In this document: piece after piece, positions 53,954 through 62,756 of the stretch
Layout: every line of letters starts with the position of its first letter
Position numbering within the stretch: position 1 is the stretch's first letter
NCBI RefSeq assembly: GCF_031157275.1
Contig: NZ_JAVIFW010000017.1
Span: 124,001 to 188,000 of the forward strand
Direction: 5' to 3'
Source of the DNA: Streptomyces sp. LHD-70
GTDB lineage: Bacteria > Actinomycetota > Actinomycetes > Streptomycetales > Streptomycetaceae
DNA length: 64,000 nucleotides
Translations under genes and position numbers: made by a program
The notes under the pieces: model-generated
What the model was told of the DNA's origin: nothing
What the model saw: the letters and a program-made list of their open reading frames with translations, nothing else
Database searches by the model: none

Positions 53954-55732
53954 ATGGGACGTCACCACTCGCCCGACACGGATGCGAGGTACGCATCGGA
54001 TGTGGCGCGATCGCGTCGCCGTGCCCGCCGCCGCACGGTGTCCATCGCGACGGTCCTGGTGCTCGGCGTGGCGACGGGCGCCGGTTTCGCCGTGCGGGGT
54101 GGCCTGCTGACGTTCGCCGGTTCCTGCGAGGACGACGCGGTCCGGATCGACATCCTCGCCGCGCCGGCCATCGCCCCGGCCCTGGACGAGGCCGCCGAGC
54201 TCGCCCGCGACCAGGACGTGACGTCCGACGGCCGCTGTCTCGACGTACGCGTACAGGCCAAGGAGGCGCACAAGGTCGCCGGTTCCCTCCAGGCCGACGG
54301 CGCCCCGGAGTTCGAGGTGTGGGTGCCGGACTCCGACCTGTGGGTGGACCGCGCGGGCCTCGGCGACAGCGGGCAGGAGCTGACCCCGGCCGGGAACATC
54401 GCGTCGTCCCCGGTGACGATGGGCATGGTGCCCTCCGCCGCGAAGTCGGCCGGCTGGCCCGAGAAGCGGTACACCTGGGCCGAGTTGACCGCCCTCGCCA
54501 CCAAGGGCGACAAGCTCCGCCTCGGCGCCGCCGACCCCGCGCGCAGTGCCAGCGGCCTGCTCGCCCTGACGAAGATCGGCGCGTCCGCGGCGAAGGCGGA
54601 CGGCCCGCAGAGCGACACCCAGGTCGCCGCCACCGCGAAGCTCCTGGCCGAGCGCATATCCGACAGCGACGCCCGCGCCCTGCAGACAGTGGCCCGCGAC
54701 GACTCCCGCACCGAGCAGGGCAACCCGCGCCGCAACCAGGCCCTGATCGTCTCCGAACAGGCCGCGTTCACGCACAACCAGGAGGCGGGCGAGGACGGCC
54801 GGTTGGAGCTGTTCTACCCGAAGGACGGCGCACCGCAGCTGGACTACCCGTACACCCTGGTCGACGAGTCGCACATGAGCACCGACGAGAGCCGGGCCGC
54901 TCTGCGCTTCATGACGCTGCTCGGCGAGGACGACAGCCGCGGCCTCCTGGAGAAGCACGGATTCCGCTCCGGTGAGCAGGAGGAGCCGGCCGAGGACCTG
55001 GTGACGGCGGCGGGCGGCCGCGAGCCCCAGCCGTACGCCACGGCGTCGACCGAGCCGCCGGCCCCCAAGGACCTGCAGGCCACGCTCGGCATGTGGACCA
55101 TCACGGTGCAGAGCGCCCGCCTCACCACCGTCGTCGATGTCTCCAACTCGATGGGCGAGATCGTGCCGAACCGCGGCCAGTCCCGCCTGGAGGTCACCAA
55201 GGCGTCCCTGGTGCGCGCGCTCTCGCAGTTCACGCGCGAGGACGAGATCGGCGTCTGGGAGTTCGCCACCTACCTCGACGGCACGCGCGACTACCGCAAG
55301 CTGGTCGAGACCCGCCGCCTCGGCGACACCACCGGCGGGGGCACCACCCAGCGCGAGCGCCTCATCGCCGCGTACCGCGCACTGCACCCCAAACCGGGCT
55401 ACACCGGCCTGTACGACACCTCGCTCGCCGCGTACAAGGACGCCCAGAAGTCGTATGTGAAGGGCAAGTTCAACGCCGTGGTGATCCTGACGGACGGCGC
55501 CAACCAGGACCCGGGGTCCCTCAGCCGCCGGGCCGTGATCGACGAGCTGCAGCGGCTCGCCGACCCGAAGCGGCCCGTCCCGCTGATCGCGATCGCGGTC
55601 GGCCCCGACGCCGACAAGAAGGAGGTCAAGGAGATCGCGGCGGCCACGGGAGGCAGCGGCTACCAGATCGACGACCCGGCCCAGATGCAGGAGGTCATCC
55701 TCAAGGCGATCATCGCGGCGGGCGGCAACTGA
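53954..55732 (+). CDS. substrate-binding-like plus VWA domain secreted/membrane protein
   Basis: A 592-residue protein with a basic N-terminus and one membrane anchor (SIATVLVLGVATGAGFAVRG, about residues 30-49). An extracellular region of about 330 residues resembles ABC-type solute-binding proteins (bacterial extracellular SBP type II). A C-terminal von Willebrand factor A domain carries the MIDAS motif DVSNSMG (Asp395) plus ILTDGANQDPG. Such SBP-VWA proteins are widespread in Streptomyces and presumed to bind a ligand or protein partner with a divalent cation. AAGGAGGGG upstream supports the ATG at 53954. Confidence 0.85.
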   Translation: MGRHHSPDTDARYASDVARSRRRARRRTVSIATVLVLGVATGAGFAVRGGLLTFAGSCEDDAVRIDILAAPAIAPALDEAAELARDQDVTSDGRCLDVRVQAKEAHKVAGSLQADGAPEFEVWVPDSDLWVDRAGLGDSGQELTPAGNIASSPVTMGMVPSAAKSAGWPEKRYTWAELTALATKGDKLRLGAADPARSASGLLALTKIGASAAKADGPQSDTQVAATAKLLAERISDSDARALQTVARDDSRTEQGNPRRNQALIVSEQAAFTHNQEAGEDGRLELFYPKDGAPQLDYPYTLVDESHMSTDESRAALRFMTLLGEDDSRGLLEKHGFRSGEQEEPAEDLVTAAGGREPQPYATASTEPPAPKDLQATLGMWTITVQSARLTTVVDVSNSMGEIVPNRGQSRLEVTKASLVRALSQFTREDEIGVWEFATYLDGTRDYRKLVETRRLGDTTGGGTTQRERLIAAYRALHPKPGYTGLYDTSLAAYKDAQKSYVKGKFNAVVILTDGANQDPGSLSRRAVIDELQRLADPKRPVPLIAIAVGPDADKKEVKEIAAATGGSGYQIDDPAQMQEVILKAIIAAGGN

Positions 55733-55735
55733 CGC

Positions 55736-55828
55736 TCCCGGCAGACCGGTTGGCTGGTTGACCGATTGGCCGGTAGACCGGATGACCGCTTGCCCGCTTG
55801 CCCGGTTGCCCGGTTGCCCGGTTGTCCG
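55736..55828. repeat. short-unit tandem repeats
   Basis: The gap between the VWA gene and the convergent GCS2-type gene is built of 8-10 bp units related to CCCGGTTG and GACCGGTTGG. The four most regular units lie at about 55799-55825. No terminator hairpin is obvious. Confidence 0.6.
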
Positions 55829-57352
55829 TTACGCGGGAGGAGTCGCCGGAGCCGGCAGCAGCCCCGTCGGCCAGGTGTGCACCGGCTCCCCCTGATGCAT
55901 CAGCTCGCTGTAGCGGCGCGTGGTCGCCGCCAGCGCGTCCGCCCGCGCCAGGCCGCCCCGCACCGCCCGGTGAAAGGTCGCCGCCTGCCAGGACGCCCCG
56001 TTCACGCGCCGTCTGCACCGCCCCTCGATCACCCCGAGGTACAGATCCCGGTCCCCCGGCTCCACGCCCCACGCGTCGAGCCCGGCCGCGGCCAACGGCA
56101 ACAGCTCGTCCCGTACGAGATCAACCGCGGGCAGCACATGCGTACCGCCGAACCGGCCCGAGCGCGGCCACTCCAGCTCCGCCTCGATGCCGTAGCGGCA
56201 GGCCGCGTCGAAGTTCCGCTCGGCCGACTCGAACGGCAGCCTGGTCCACACCGGGCGCGCGTCCTCGGCGAGGGCCCGCACGATGCCGTAGTAGAACGCG
56301 GCATTCGCGATCACGTCCGTGACCGTCGGCCCCGCGGGCAACACCCGGTTCTCCACCCGCAGATGCGGTACGCCGTCCACGACGCCGTAGACCGGACGGT
56401 TCCAGCGGTAGACCGTGCCGTTGTGCAGCGCCAGCTCGGCGAGGCTCGGCACCCCGCCGTCGTCGAGCACCCGCAGCGCCTCCTCGTCGTCGCAGATCGG
56501 CAGCAGCGGCGGGAAGTAGCGCAGATTCTCCTCGAAGAGGTCGTACGCCGAAGAGATCCAGCGCTCCCCGAACCAGGTGCGCGGGCGCACTCCTTGGGTC
56601 TGCAGCTCGGGCGGCCGGGTGTCCGTCGACTGCAGGAACAGCGGCGGCCGCGACTCACGCCACAGCTCGCGCCCGAACAGGAACGGCGCGTTCGCCCCCA
56701 GCGCTATCTGTACGGCGGCCACCGCCTGCGCGGCGTTCCACACGTCCGCGAACCGGTCCGGGGTCACCTGCAGATGCAGTTGCACGGAGGTGCAGGCCGC
56801 TTCGGGCGCGATGGAGGTCGAGGTGCACACGAGCCGCTCCACGCCCTCGATGTCCAGGGCGAAATGCTCGCCGCGGGCGGCCACCATCTGGTCGTTGAGC
56901 AGCTTGTAACGCTCCACCGCGGAAAGGTTCGCGGTCACCAGATCGTCCTCGCCGAGCGTCGGCAGAATTCCGATCATCACTATCCCGGCGGCGACCTCGT
57001 TGGCCTTTCGCTGGGCGTAGCCGAGACCGGTGCGCAACTCCTCGGCGAGCTGGTCGAAAACGCGGCCGCGGAGCCGGTGCGGGGCAATGTTGACTTCCAG
57101 GTTGAACATGCCGAGTTCGGTCTGGAAATCGCCACTCGCGATACGTTCGAGCACTTCCGCATTCAACATCCTCGGCAGCCCGTCGGGCCCCGCGAGATTC
57201 AGCTCTATCTCCATCCCCATGAGATTCTGCGGCCGGTCGAAACGCTCCTCCTCGAGGAGCCGGCGCAGCGCCGCGAGACACTGCTGCACCTTCCTGCGGT
57301 ACCGCTGCCTGTCAGCCAGGTCGAACACGCCGGCCGCGACCTTCTCCCCCAT
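55829..57352 (-). CDS. GCS2-type glutamate-cysteine ligase-like protein
   Basis: A 507-residue ATP-dependent carboxylate-amine ligase-like protein. RPQNLMGMEIELNLAGPDGL (about residues 39-58) contains the metal-binding Glu residues typical of the GCS2/EgtA group. TELGMFNLEVNIAPHRLRG and ACTSVQLHLQVTPDRFADVW are further family blocks. Relatives include EgtA (gamma-glutamylcysteine for ergothioneine), but no other egt genes lie here, so the amine substrate is open. GAGGAGGGA 8 bases upstream sets the ATG at 57352. Confidence 0.85.
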   Translation of the reverse strand: MGEKVAAGVFDLADRQRYRRKVQQCLAALRRLLEEERFDRPQNLMGMEIELNLAGPDGLPRMLNAEVLERIASGDFQTELGMFNLEVNIAPHRLRGRVFDQLAEELRTGLGYAQRKANEVAAGIVMIGILPTLGEDDLVTANLSAVERYKLLNDQMVAARGEHFALDIEGVERLVCTSTSIAPEAACTSVQLHLQVTPDRFADVWNAAQAVAAVQIALGANAPFLFGRELWRESRPPLFLQSTDTRPPELQTQGVRPRTWFGERWISSAYDLFEENLRYFPPLLPICDDEEALRVLDDGGVPSLAELALHNGTVYRWNRPVYGVVDGVPHLRVENRVLPAGPTVTDVIANAAFYYGIVRALAEDARPVWTRLPFESAERNFDAACRYGIEAELEWPRSGRFGGTHVLPAVDLVRDELLPLAAAGLDAWGVEPGDRDLYLGVIEGRCRRRVNGASWQAATFHRAVRGGLARADALAATTRRYSELMHQGEPVHTWPTGLLPAPATPPA

Positions 57353-57855
57353 CGAAGTGTCCCTCCTCGATTGGGCAGCCCACCGCATGCCGCTGCGCCA
57401 CGGAGGATGATGCCCAGGCATGGTGATCGATAACGCCCCGCACATGCCCATCGGCCACTACGCTCAACCCTGTTGCCGTTCGGCACATTCAAGGGGCAAG
57501 CGACAAAGCGCAGTTGCACGCCGTACATGCCTCGTGAAAAGCGCCGACGACATCAGGCCGACCCCTCGCGGAACAGATCCCGAGGTCACGGAGACGGCCC
57601 TTACAAAACCCCGGGACACACCCCGAATCGAGCCGACCGATAAGCGCCTTGCGGGCCCTTACAGAAACGGCTAGATGAAACAACGTCAGAACACACGTCG
57701 TATAAACTCCGCGAACGAGGCAGAGAGTCGGCGCTCCCGGGACGTCCGTCCCGCGCCCCCTCTGACCCCCAGAGCCGACAGCGCCGTCCCGCTCTGCCCC
57801 GGTGCGCCCGCCGCCAGCCGCGCACCCCAGCCTGTCGAACGAGAGGCGACCCACC
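57353..57855. other. divergent intergenic region, no supported gene
   Basis: About 500 bases between the GCS2-type gene and a plus-strand hypothetical gene. An 85-codon open frame here has no family resemblance. A direct repeat GGCCCTTACAAAAC (57596-57609) and GGCCCTTACAGAAAC (57654-57668) may be a duplicated regulatory site. Confidence 0.4.
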
Positions 57856-58473
57856 ATGCCGCTGTATGCCTTCACCGCCCCCGCGCCCGCCCTGCGCAGC
57901 GTCCTCGCGGCACTCGGTTCCCCCACGGCCGTGCGCGAGGCGCGCACCCCGGCCCTGCGCTCCGCCCAGGGCCCCGTACGCCCCGAACTCCCCCTGCCCG
58001 TCCACGTCTTGGACCGGATCGGTCCACTCGTCGGCCCGCCCCGCACCGCCGCCCTCGACAGGGCACCCCGCACCCGGCTGACGGGCTGGCGTTTCCTGCT
58101 CCACTCCGGTGAACAGGCCGTGGCCGCGGCCGACACCATGCTCACCCCGGACGGCTGGACGTTCTCGCACTTCTTCGAGGGCCCGTACGTCAAGTCCACC
58201 GCGCGCGCCCTGCGCCAGGCCGAGGCGCTGCCGGCGACGTACCAGCCGCGGCTCCTGTCCGTGCCCGAGCTCTACATGCTCACGCTCTGGCTGCACGGCG
58301 ACCTCGACGCCGACCCGGGCGAGGGCGCACCCCGGCCCGCCGACCTCCTCGTACCGCTCGCACCCGCCCCGCCCGGCATCGCCGCGCACCGGCCGCACCG
58401 CGTCGCCGATCTGCTCCCGGTCCTCACGCACCGGATCACGCCCGCGCCGCCCCTGCTCGGCTCACCCGCCTGA
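57856..58473 (+). CDS. hypothetical protein
   Basis: A 205-residue soluble protein starting MPLYAFTAPAPALRSVLAAL at ATG 57856, behind GAGAGG. Recognisable blocks are TRLTGWRFLLHSGEQAVAAA, FSHFFEGPYVKSTARALRQA and PELYMLTLWLHGDLDAD, giving a mixed alpha/beta composition and no signal peptide or membrane segment. I do not recognise the family. Strong third-position GC supports it as a real gene. Neighbours give no functional clue. Confidence 0.65.
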   Translation: MPLYAFTAPAPALRSVLAALGSPTAVREARTPALRSAQGPVRPELPLPVHVLDRIGPLVGPPRTAALDRAPRTRLTGWRFLLHSGEQAVAAADTMLTPDGWTFSHFFEGPYVKSTARALRQAEALPATYQPRLLSVPELYMLTLWLHGDLDADPGEGAPRPADLLVPLAPAPPGIAAHRPHRVADLLPVLTHRITPAPPLLGSPA

Positions 58474-58731
58474 CGGACCCAACCGGACCAGTCACCGCCT
58501 AGCCCGTTTCGGCCACCCCGAACCACCCGAAGAGCCAACGCAGTTGGCTGAACCAGCCGCACGAGTGATGCGTCCTCATCAGGTGTGGAGCGCTGTCGTC
58601 AAATGCCTGCGGAATCACTTCTGTAGGGCAACACTTGGATCCGACCGACACACAAACGGGGGGCGGAAATGAACGCCGCATCGAGTCGCAGGACGCACAT
58701 CCCCACCACGACGCACCGAAAGATCACATCC

Positions 58732-58938
58732 ATGTGCCAGCATCAGCCGCCCTGTCCCACAGCCGACTCCGCCGACCGGGAAGCCGCGCTGCTCGTGGCG
58801 CACCACCCGGAGCAGGGCTGGAGTCTGCTGTGCAACGGAGTCCTGCTCTTCGAGGACACCGGTGAGCTGCTGCCGAACGGGCAGATCATCGCCCCGCACC
58901 GGCCGCTCGGCACCGACCAGGTGGTGCGCGCCGCCTAG
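58732..58938 (+). CDS. DUF5999 family small protein
   Basis: A 68-residue protein, MCQHQPPCPTADSADREAAL onward, with WSLLCNGVLLFEDTGELLPN. It matches the highly conserved Streptomyces DUF5999 family, including the Cys/His-containing N-terminus (CQHQPPC), which may bind a metal. In-frame codons upstream (from 58669) are outside the family's usual start. Function unknown. A strong terminator follows. Confidence 0.85.
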   Translation: MCQHQPPCPTADSADREAALLVAHHPEQGWSLLCNGVLLFEDTGELLPNGQIIAPHRPLGTDQVVRAA

Positions 58939-58968
58939 GGCGTGCCGTACAGGCACATCGAACGCAAC

Positions 58969-59008
58969 GGGCCGGCCCGGAGATCACTCTCCGAACCGGC
59001 CCATTTTT
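58969..59008 (+). terminator. intrinsic terminator with T-run
   Basis: GGGCCGG (58969-58975) pairs with CCGGCCC (58996-59002), with an inner stem GGAGA-TCAC-TCTCC, followed by ATTTTT. It terminates the DUF5999 gene and faces the convergent gcvP gene. Confidence 0.85.
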
Positions 59009-59037
59009 GCGCTCAGTCACCCGTGCCTACGGGCCTC

Positions 59038-61923
59038 TCAGCCCTCGTACGCGTCGATCGGCGGGCAGGAGCAGACCAGGTTGCGGTCGCCGAACGCCTG
59101 GTCGATGCGGCGCACCGGCGGCCAGTACTTGTCGGCGGCCTCCACATCACCCGGGAAGGCGGCCTCCTCGCGGCTGTACGCGTGCTCCCACTCGCCCGCG
59201 AGGACCGCGGCCGTGTGCGGGGCGTTGAGCAGCGGGTTGTCCTCGGCGGTCCATTCGCCCGAGCCGACCTTCTCGACCTCGGCGCGGATGGCGATCATCG
59301 CGGCGCAGAACCGGTCCAGTTCGGCCAGATCCTCGCTCTCGGTCGGCTCGATCATCAGCGTGCCGGCGACCGGGAACGACATGGTCGGGGCGTGGAAGCC
59401 GTAGTCGATGAGGCGCTTGGCGATGTCGTCGACCGTGACGCCCGTGGCCTTGGTGAGCGGACGGAGGTCGATGATGCACTCGTGCGCGACGAGGTTGCCG
59501 GGGCCGGTGTAGAGCACCGGGAAGTGCGGCTCCAGGCGCTTCGCGATGTAGTTCGCACCGAGCACCGCGACCTGCGTGGCGCGCTTGAGGCCCTCGCCGC
59601 CCATCAGCCGGACGTACGACCACGAGATCGGCAGGATGCCGGCCGAGCCGAACGGCGCCGCCGAGATCGGGCCGACCCCGGTCTCCGGGCCCGCGGCCGG
59701 CTGCAGCGGGTGGTTCGGCAGGTACGGCGCGAGGTGCTCGCGCACACCGACCGGGCCGACACCGGGACCGCCGCCGCCGTGCGGGATGCAGAACGTCTTG
59801 TGCAGGTTGAGGTGCGAGACGTCGCCGCCGAAACGGCCCGGCTTGGCAAGCCCCACCAGGGCGTTGAGGTTCGCGCCGTCCACGTACACCTGGCCGCCCG
59901 CGTCGTGCACCTGCGCGCAGATGTCGGCGACGTGCTCCTCGAAGACGCCGTGCGTCGAGGGGTACGTGATCATCAGCACGGCGAGCTCGTCGCGGTGCTT
60001 CTCGATCTTGGCGCGGAGGTCCTCGACGTCGATCTCACCGTCGTCGGCGGTCTTCACGACGACGACCTTCATGCCGGCCATCACAGCGCTCGCGGCGTTC
60101 GTGCCGTGCGCGGAGGACGGGATGAGGCAGATCGTGCGCTGCTCGTCGCCGTTCGCGCGGTGGTACCCGCGCACCGCGAGCAGACCGGCCAGCTCGCCCT
60201 GCGAACCGGCGTTGGGCTGCAGCGACACCTTGTCGTAGCCGGTGACCTCGGCGAGCCGCTCCTCCAGCTCGCGGATCAGCGTGAGGTAGCCCTGCGCCTG
60301 CTCGGCCGGCACGAAGGGGTGCAGCGCGCCGAACTCGGGCCAGGTGACGGCCTCCATCTCGGTCGTCGCGTTGAGCTTCATCGTGCAGGAGCCGAGCGGG
60401 ATCATGCCGCGGTCGAGCGCGTAGTCCCGGTCGGAGAGGCGGCGCAGGTAACGCAGCATCGCGGTCTCGGAGCGGTACTGGTGGAACACCGGGTGCGTGA
60501 GGTACCCGTCGGTGCGGAGCAGGTCCTCGGGCAGCGTGTCCGCGACGGCGGCGTCGAGGGCCTCGATCTCGGCCTCGACCCCGAACGCGGCCCACACCGC
60601 GGCCAGTTGGGTCCGCGTGGTCGTCTCGTCGCAGGCGATCGAGACCTGGTCGGCGTCCACGAGGCGCAGGTTGACGCCCCGCTCACGCGCGGCGGCCACG
60701 ACGTCGGCGGCCCGGCCGGGCACCCGTACGGTCAGGGTGTCGAAGTACGCGCCGTGCACGAGCTCGACGCCGCCGGCCGTCAGGCCCTCGGCGAGGATCG
60801 TGGCGTACCGGTGGGTGCGCTGCGCGATGTCCTTGAGGCCCTGCGGACCGTGGTACACGGCGTACATCCCCGCCATCACGGCGAGCAGCACCTGCGCGGT
60901 ACAGATGTTGCTGGTCGCCTTCTCCCGGCGGATGTGCTGCTCACGGGTCTGCAGCGCCAGTCGGTACGCCTTGTTGCCGTCGGCGTCGACGGAGACACCG
61001 ACGAGACGGCCGGGCAGGCTGCGCGCGAACTTGTCGCGCACCGCCATGTATCCGGCGTGCGGCCCGCCGAAGCCCATCGGCACACCGAAGCGCTGCGTCG
61101 TACCCACCGCGATGTCCGCACCGAGCTCGCCCGGCGAGGTCAGCAGCGTCAGCGCGAGCAGGTCGGCGGCGACGGTCACGATCGCCCCGAGCTCGTGCGC
61201 CTGCTCGATCACCGGCTTCAGATCGCGGACGGCACCGGAGGCGCCCGGGTACTGCAGCAGCACGCCGAAGACACCACGCTCGGCCACCTCGACCGGGATG
61301 CCCTGCGAGAGGTCGGCGACGACGACCTCGACTCCGGTCGGCTCGGCGCGCGTCTCGATCACGGCGATCGTCTGCGGCAGCGCGTCGGCGTCGATCAGGA
61401 ACACGCCGTCCTTGACCTTGCCGACCCGGCGCGACAGCGCCATGGCCTCGGCGGCCGCGGTGCCCTCGTCGAGCAGCGAGGCGCCCGAGGTGGGCAGCCC
61501 GGCCAGGTCGGCGACGACGGTCTGGAAGTTCAGCAGCGCCTCGAGCCGCCCCTGCGAGATCTCCGGCTGGTACGGGGTGTACGCCGTGTACCAGGCCGGG
61601 TTCTCCATGACGTTGCGCAGGATCACCGGCGGCGTGAACGTGCCGTAGTAGCCGAGGCCGATCATCGGGGCGAGGACCTCGTTGCGGTCCGCGAACGAGC
61701 GCAGTTCGGCGAGGACTTCGGCCTCGGTGCGCTCGCCGGGCAGGTCCAGCGCCTCGGTGCTCTTGATCACGTCCGGCACGGCGGCTGCGGTCAGCTCGTC
61801 CAGGGAGCCGTATCCGACGTGGGCGAGCATCTTGGCGCAGGCCTCGGCATCGGGGCCGATGTGGCGCTGCTCGAAGGGGATGCCGCGCTCCAGCTGGGAG
61901 AGCGGAATGCGAGGGGCGTTCAT
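59038..61923 (-). CDS. gcvP: glycine dehydrogenase (decarboxylating), P-protein
   Basis: The P-protein of the glycine cleavage system, a cytosolic PLP enzyme that decarboxylates glycine and passes the aminomethyl group to the lipoyl H-protein. The 961-residue length is that of the fused homodimeric type. IPFEQRHIGPDAEACAKMLA opens the first half; the PLP lysine is in NLHKTFCIPHGGGGPGVGPV in the second half, and APFGSAGILPISWSYVRLMG is another family block. The gene stands alone here (gcvT and gcvH are not adjacent) and is preceded by a tandem glycine riboswitch. Confidence 0.98.
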   Translation of the reverse strand: MNAPRIPLSQLERGIPFEQRHIGPDAEACAKMLAHVGYGSLDELTAAAVPDVIKSTEALDLPGERTEAEVLAELRSFADRNEVLAPMIGLGYYGTFTPPVILRNVMENPAWYTAYTPYQPEISQGRLEALLNFQTVVADLAGLPTSGASLLDEGTAAAEAMALSRRVGKVKDGVFLIDADALPQTIAVIETRAEPTGVEVVVADLSQGIPVEVAERGVFGVLLQYPGASGAVRDLKPVIEQAHELGAIVTVAADLLALTLLTSPGELGADIAVGTTQRFGVPMGFGGPHAGYMAVRDKFARSLPGRLVGVSVDADGNKAYRLALQTREQHIRREKATSNICTAQVLLAVMAGMYAVYHGPQGLKDIAQRTHRYATILAEGLTAGGVELVHGAYFDTLTVRVPGRAADVVAAARERGVNLRLVDADQVSIACDETTTRTQLAAVWAAFGVEAEIEALDAAVADTLPEDLLRTDGYLTHPVFHQYRSETAMLRYLRRLSDRDYALDRGMIPLGSCTMKLNATTEMEAVTWPEFGALHPFVPAEQAQGYLTLIRELEERLAEVTGYDKVSLQPNAGSQGELAGLLAVRGYHRANGDEQRTICLIPSSAHGTNAASAVMAGMKVVVVKTADDGEIDVEDLRAKIEKHRDELAVLMITYPSTHGVFEEHVADICAQVHDAGGQVYVDGANLNALVGLAKPGRFGGDVSHLNLHKTFCIPHGGGGPGVGPVGVREHLAPYLPNHPLQPAAGPETGVGPISAAPFGSAGILPISWSYVRLMGGEGLKRATQVAVLGANYIAKRLEPHFPVLYTGPGNLVAHECIIDLRPLTKATGVTVDDIAKRLIDYGFHAPTMSFPVAGTLMIEPTESEDLAELDRFCAAMIAIRAEVEKVGSGEWTAEDNPLLNAPHTAAVLAGEWEHAYSREEAAFPGDVEAADKYWPPVRRIDQAFGDRNLVCSCPPIDAYEG

Positions 61924-61984
61924 TGCGGAGGCCTCCTGGTCGTTTGCGACCTACGAGGGGCACCACGGCACGGGTACCCGGACG

Positions 61985-62204
61985 GCCTCCCCCTCTGTCA
62001 TCTCAACCTGAGAGTTTCACCGGACCGCCCGCTCGCTGCGACCCGGCTTTCACCGTCGGTGAGAGCGGAAGCCGTCGACACCCGCTCTGCTTTCCAGAGT
62101 GACCTCGTCCGTGCGGTACAGGGGCCTGAGAGATTCCGGGGAGGATTTGCTCCTTCGGCGCCTCCGATCGGCGTCTTCGTCAACCGGAGAGCTCTCCCGC
62201 ACGG
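61985..62204 (-). promoter_or_regulatory. tandem glycine riboswitch upstream of gcvP
   Basis: Reading the minus strand, two aptamers follow one another. The first begins GCGGGAGAGCTCTCCGG, contains GCCGAAGGAGCAA and ends in AATCTCTCAGGC (to about 62107). The second includes CACCGACGGTGAAAGCCGGG and ends AAACTCTCAGGTTGAGATGACAGAGG. The GGAGAG/CTCTCAGG pairing elements and GCCGAAGGAGCAA are characteristic of glycine (gcvT) riboswitches. It lies 62 bases upstream of the gcvP start and should switch on gcvP when glycine is abundant. Confidence 0.93.
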
Positions 62205-62366
62205 GGTCAGCAGCCTCGGCCAGCCTACCAGCGCGGACATCCGGCGAGTCGGGGAGAGCCGGACCGATCAAGGCTCGAGTGGCCTTCGCCAGGAAACTGC
62301 TCTTTCGTAGTGATGACGGATGTTTCTGCCGTGCAGACGGATGACTCTCGACCTTCTGGAGGGACC

Positions 62367-62756
62367 GTGCTGACCGATATGGATCCGCGCAGCCTGATCG
62401 GCCGGAAGGCATTCGACCGCAACGGCTCCAAGCTGGGCACGGTGGACGAGGTGTACCTCGACGACGCCACCGGCACCCCTGAGTGGGCGGCGATACGGAC
62501 GGGCCTGTTCAGCCGGGACGCTTTCGTGCCCCTGGAACCGAGCGAGTTCAAGGAGGGCGCCCTCCGCGTCCCCTTCGAGCGCTCCCTGATCAAGGACGCC
62601 CCCGACTTCGGCGTGGGCCGTCACCTCTCCCCCGAGCAGGAACTGCAGCTCTACCACCACTACGGAATCGACGTCTCTGCCCCCATGGAATCCCCGCCTC
62701 CGGACCGGGACTTCGGCCGGATCGCGGGCTCCGACGAACCGGACTCCCCCGCCTGA
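62367..62756 (+). CDS. PRC-barrel domain protein
   Basis: A 129-residue soluble protein with one PRC-barrel: DPRSLIGRKAFDRNGSKLGT followed by VDEVYLDDATGTPEWAAIRT and FVPLEPSEFKEGALRVPFER. The C-terminal part has a repeat-like LSPEQELQLYHHYGI. GGAGGGA just upstream favours GTG 62367 over later starts. Its last 97 bases overlap the convergent DNA polymerase IV gene. PRC-barrels mediate protein contacts and are common in Streptomyces stress proteins; role unknown. Confidence 0.85.
   Translation: MLTDMDPRSLIGRKAFDRNGSKLGTVDEVYLDDATGTPEWAAIRTGLFSRDAFVPLEPSEFKEGALRVPFERSLIKDAPDFGVGRHLSPEQELQLYHHYGIDVSAPMESPPPDRDFGRIAGSDEPDSPA

Noticed and set aside
54000..55390. Minus-strand open frame opposite the SBP-VWA gene
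   Set aside because: Shadow frame rich in Gly/Arg/Val; the plus strand has a membrane anchor and a MIDAS motif.
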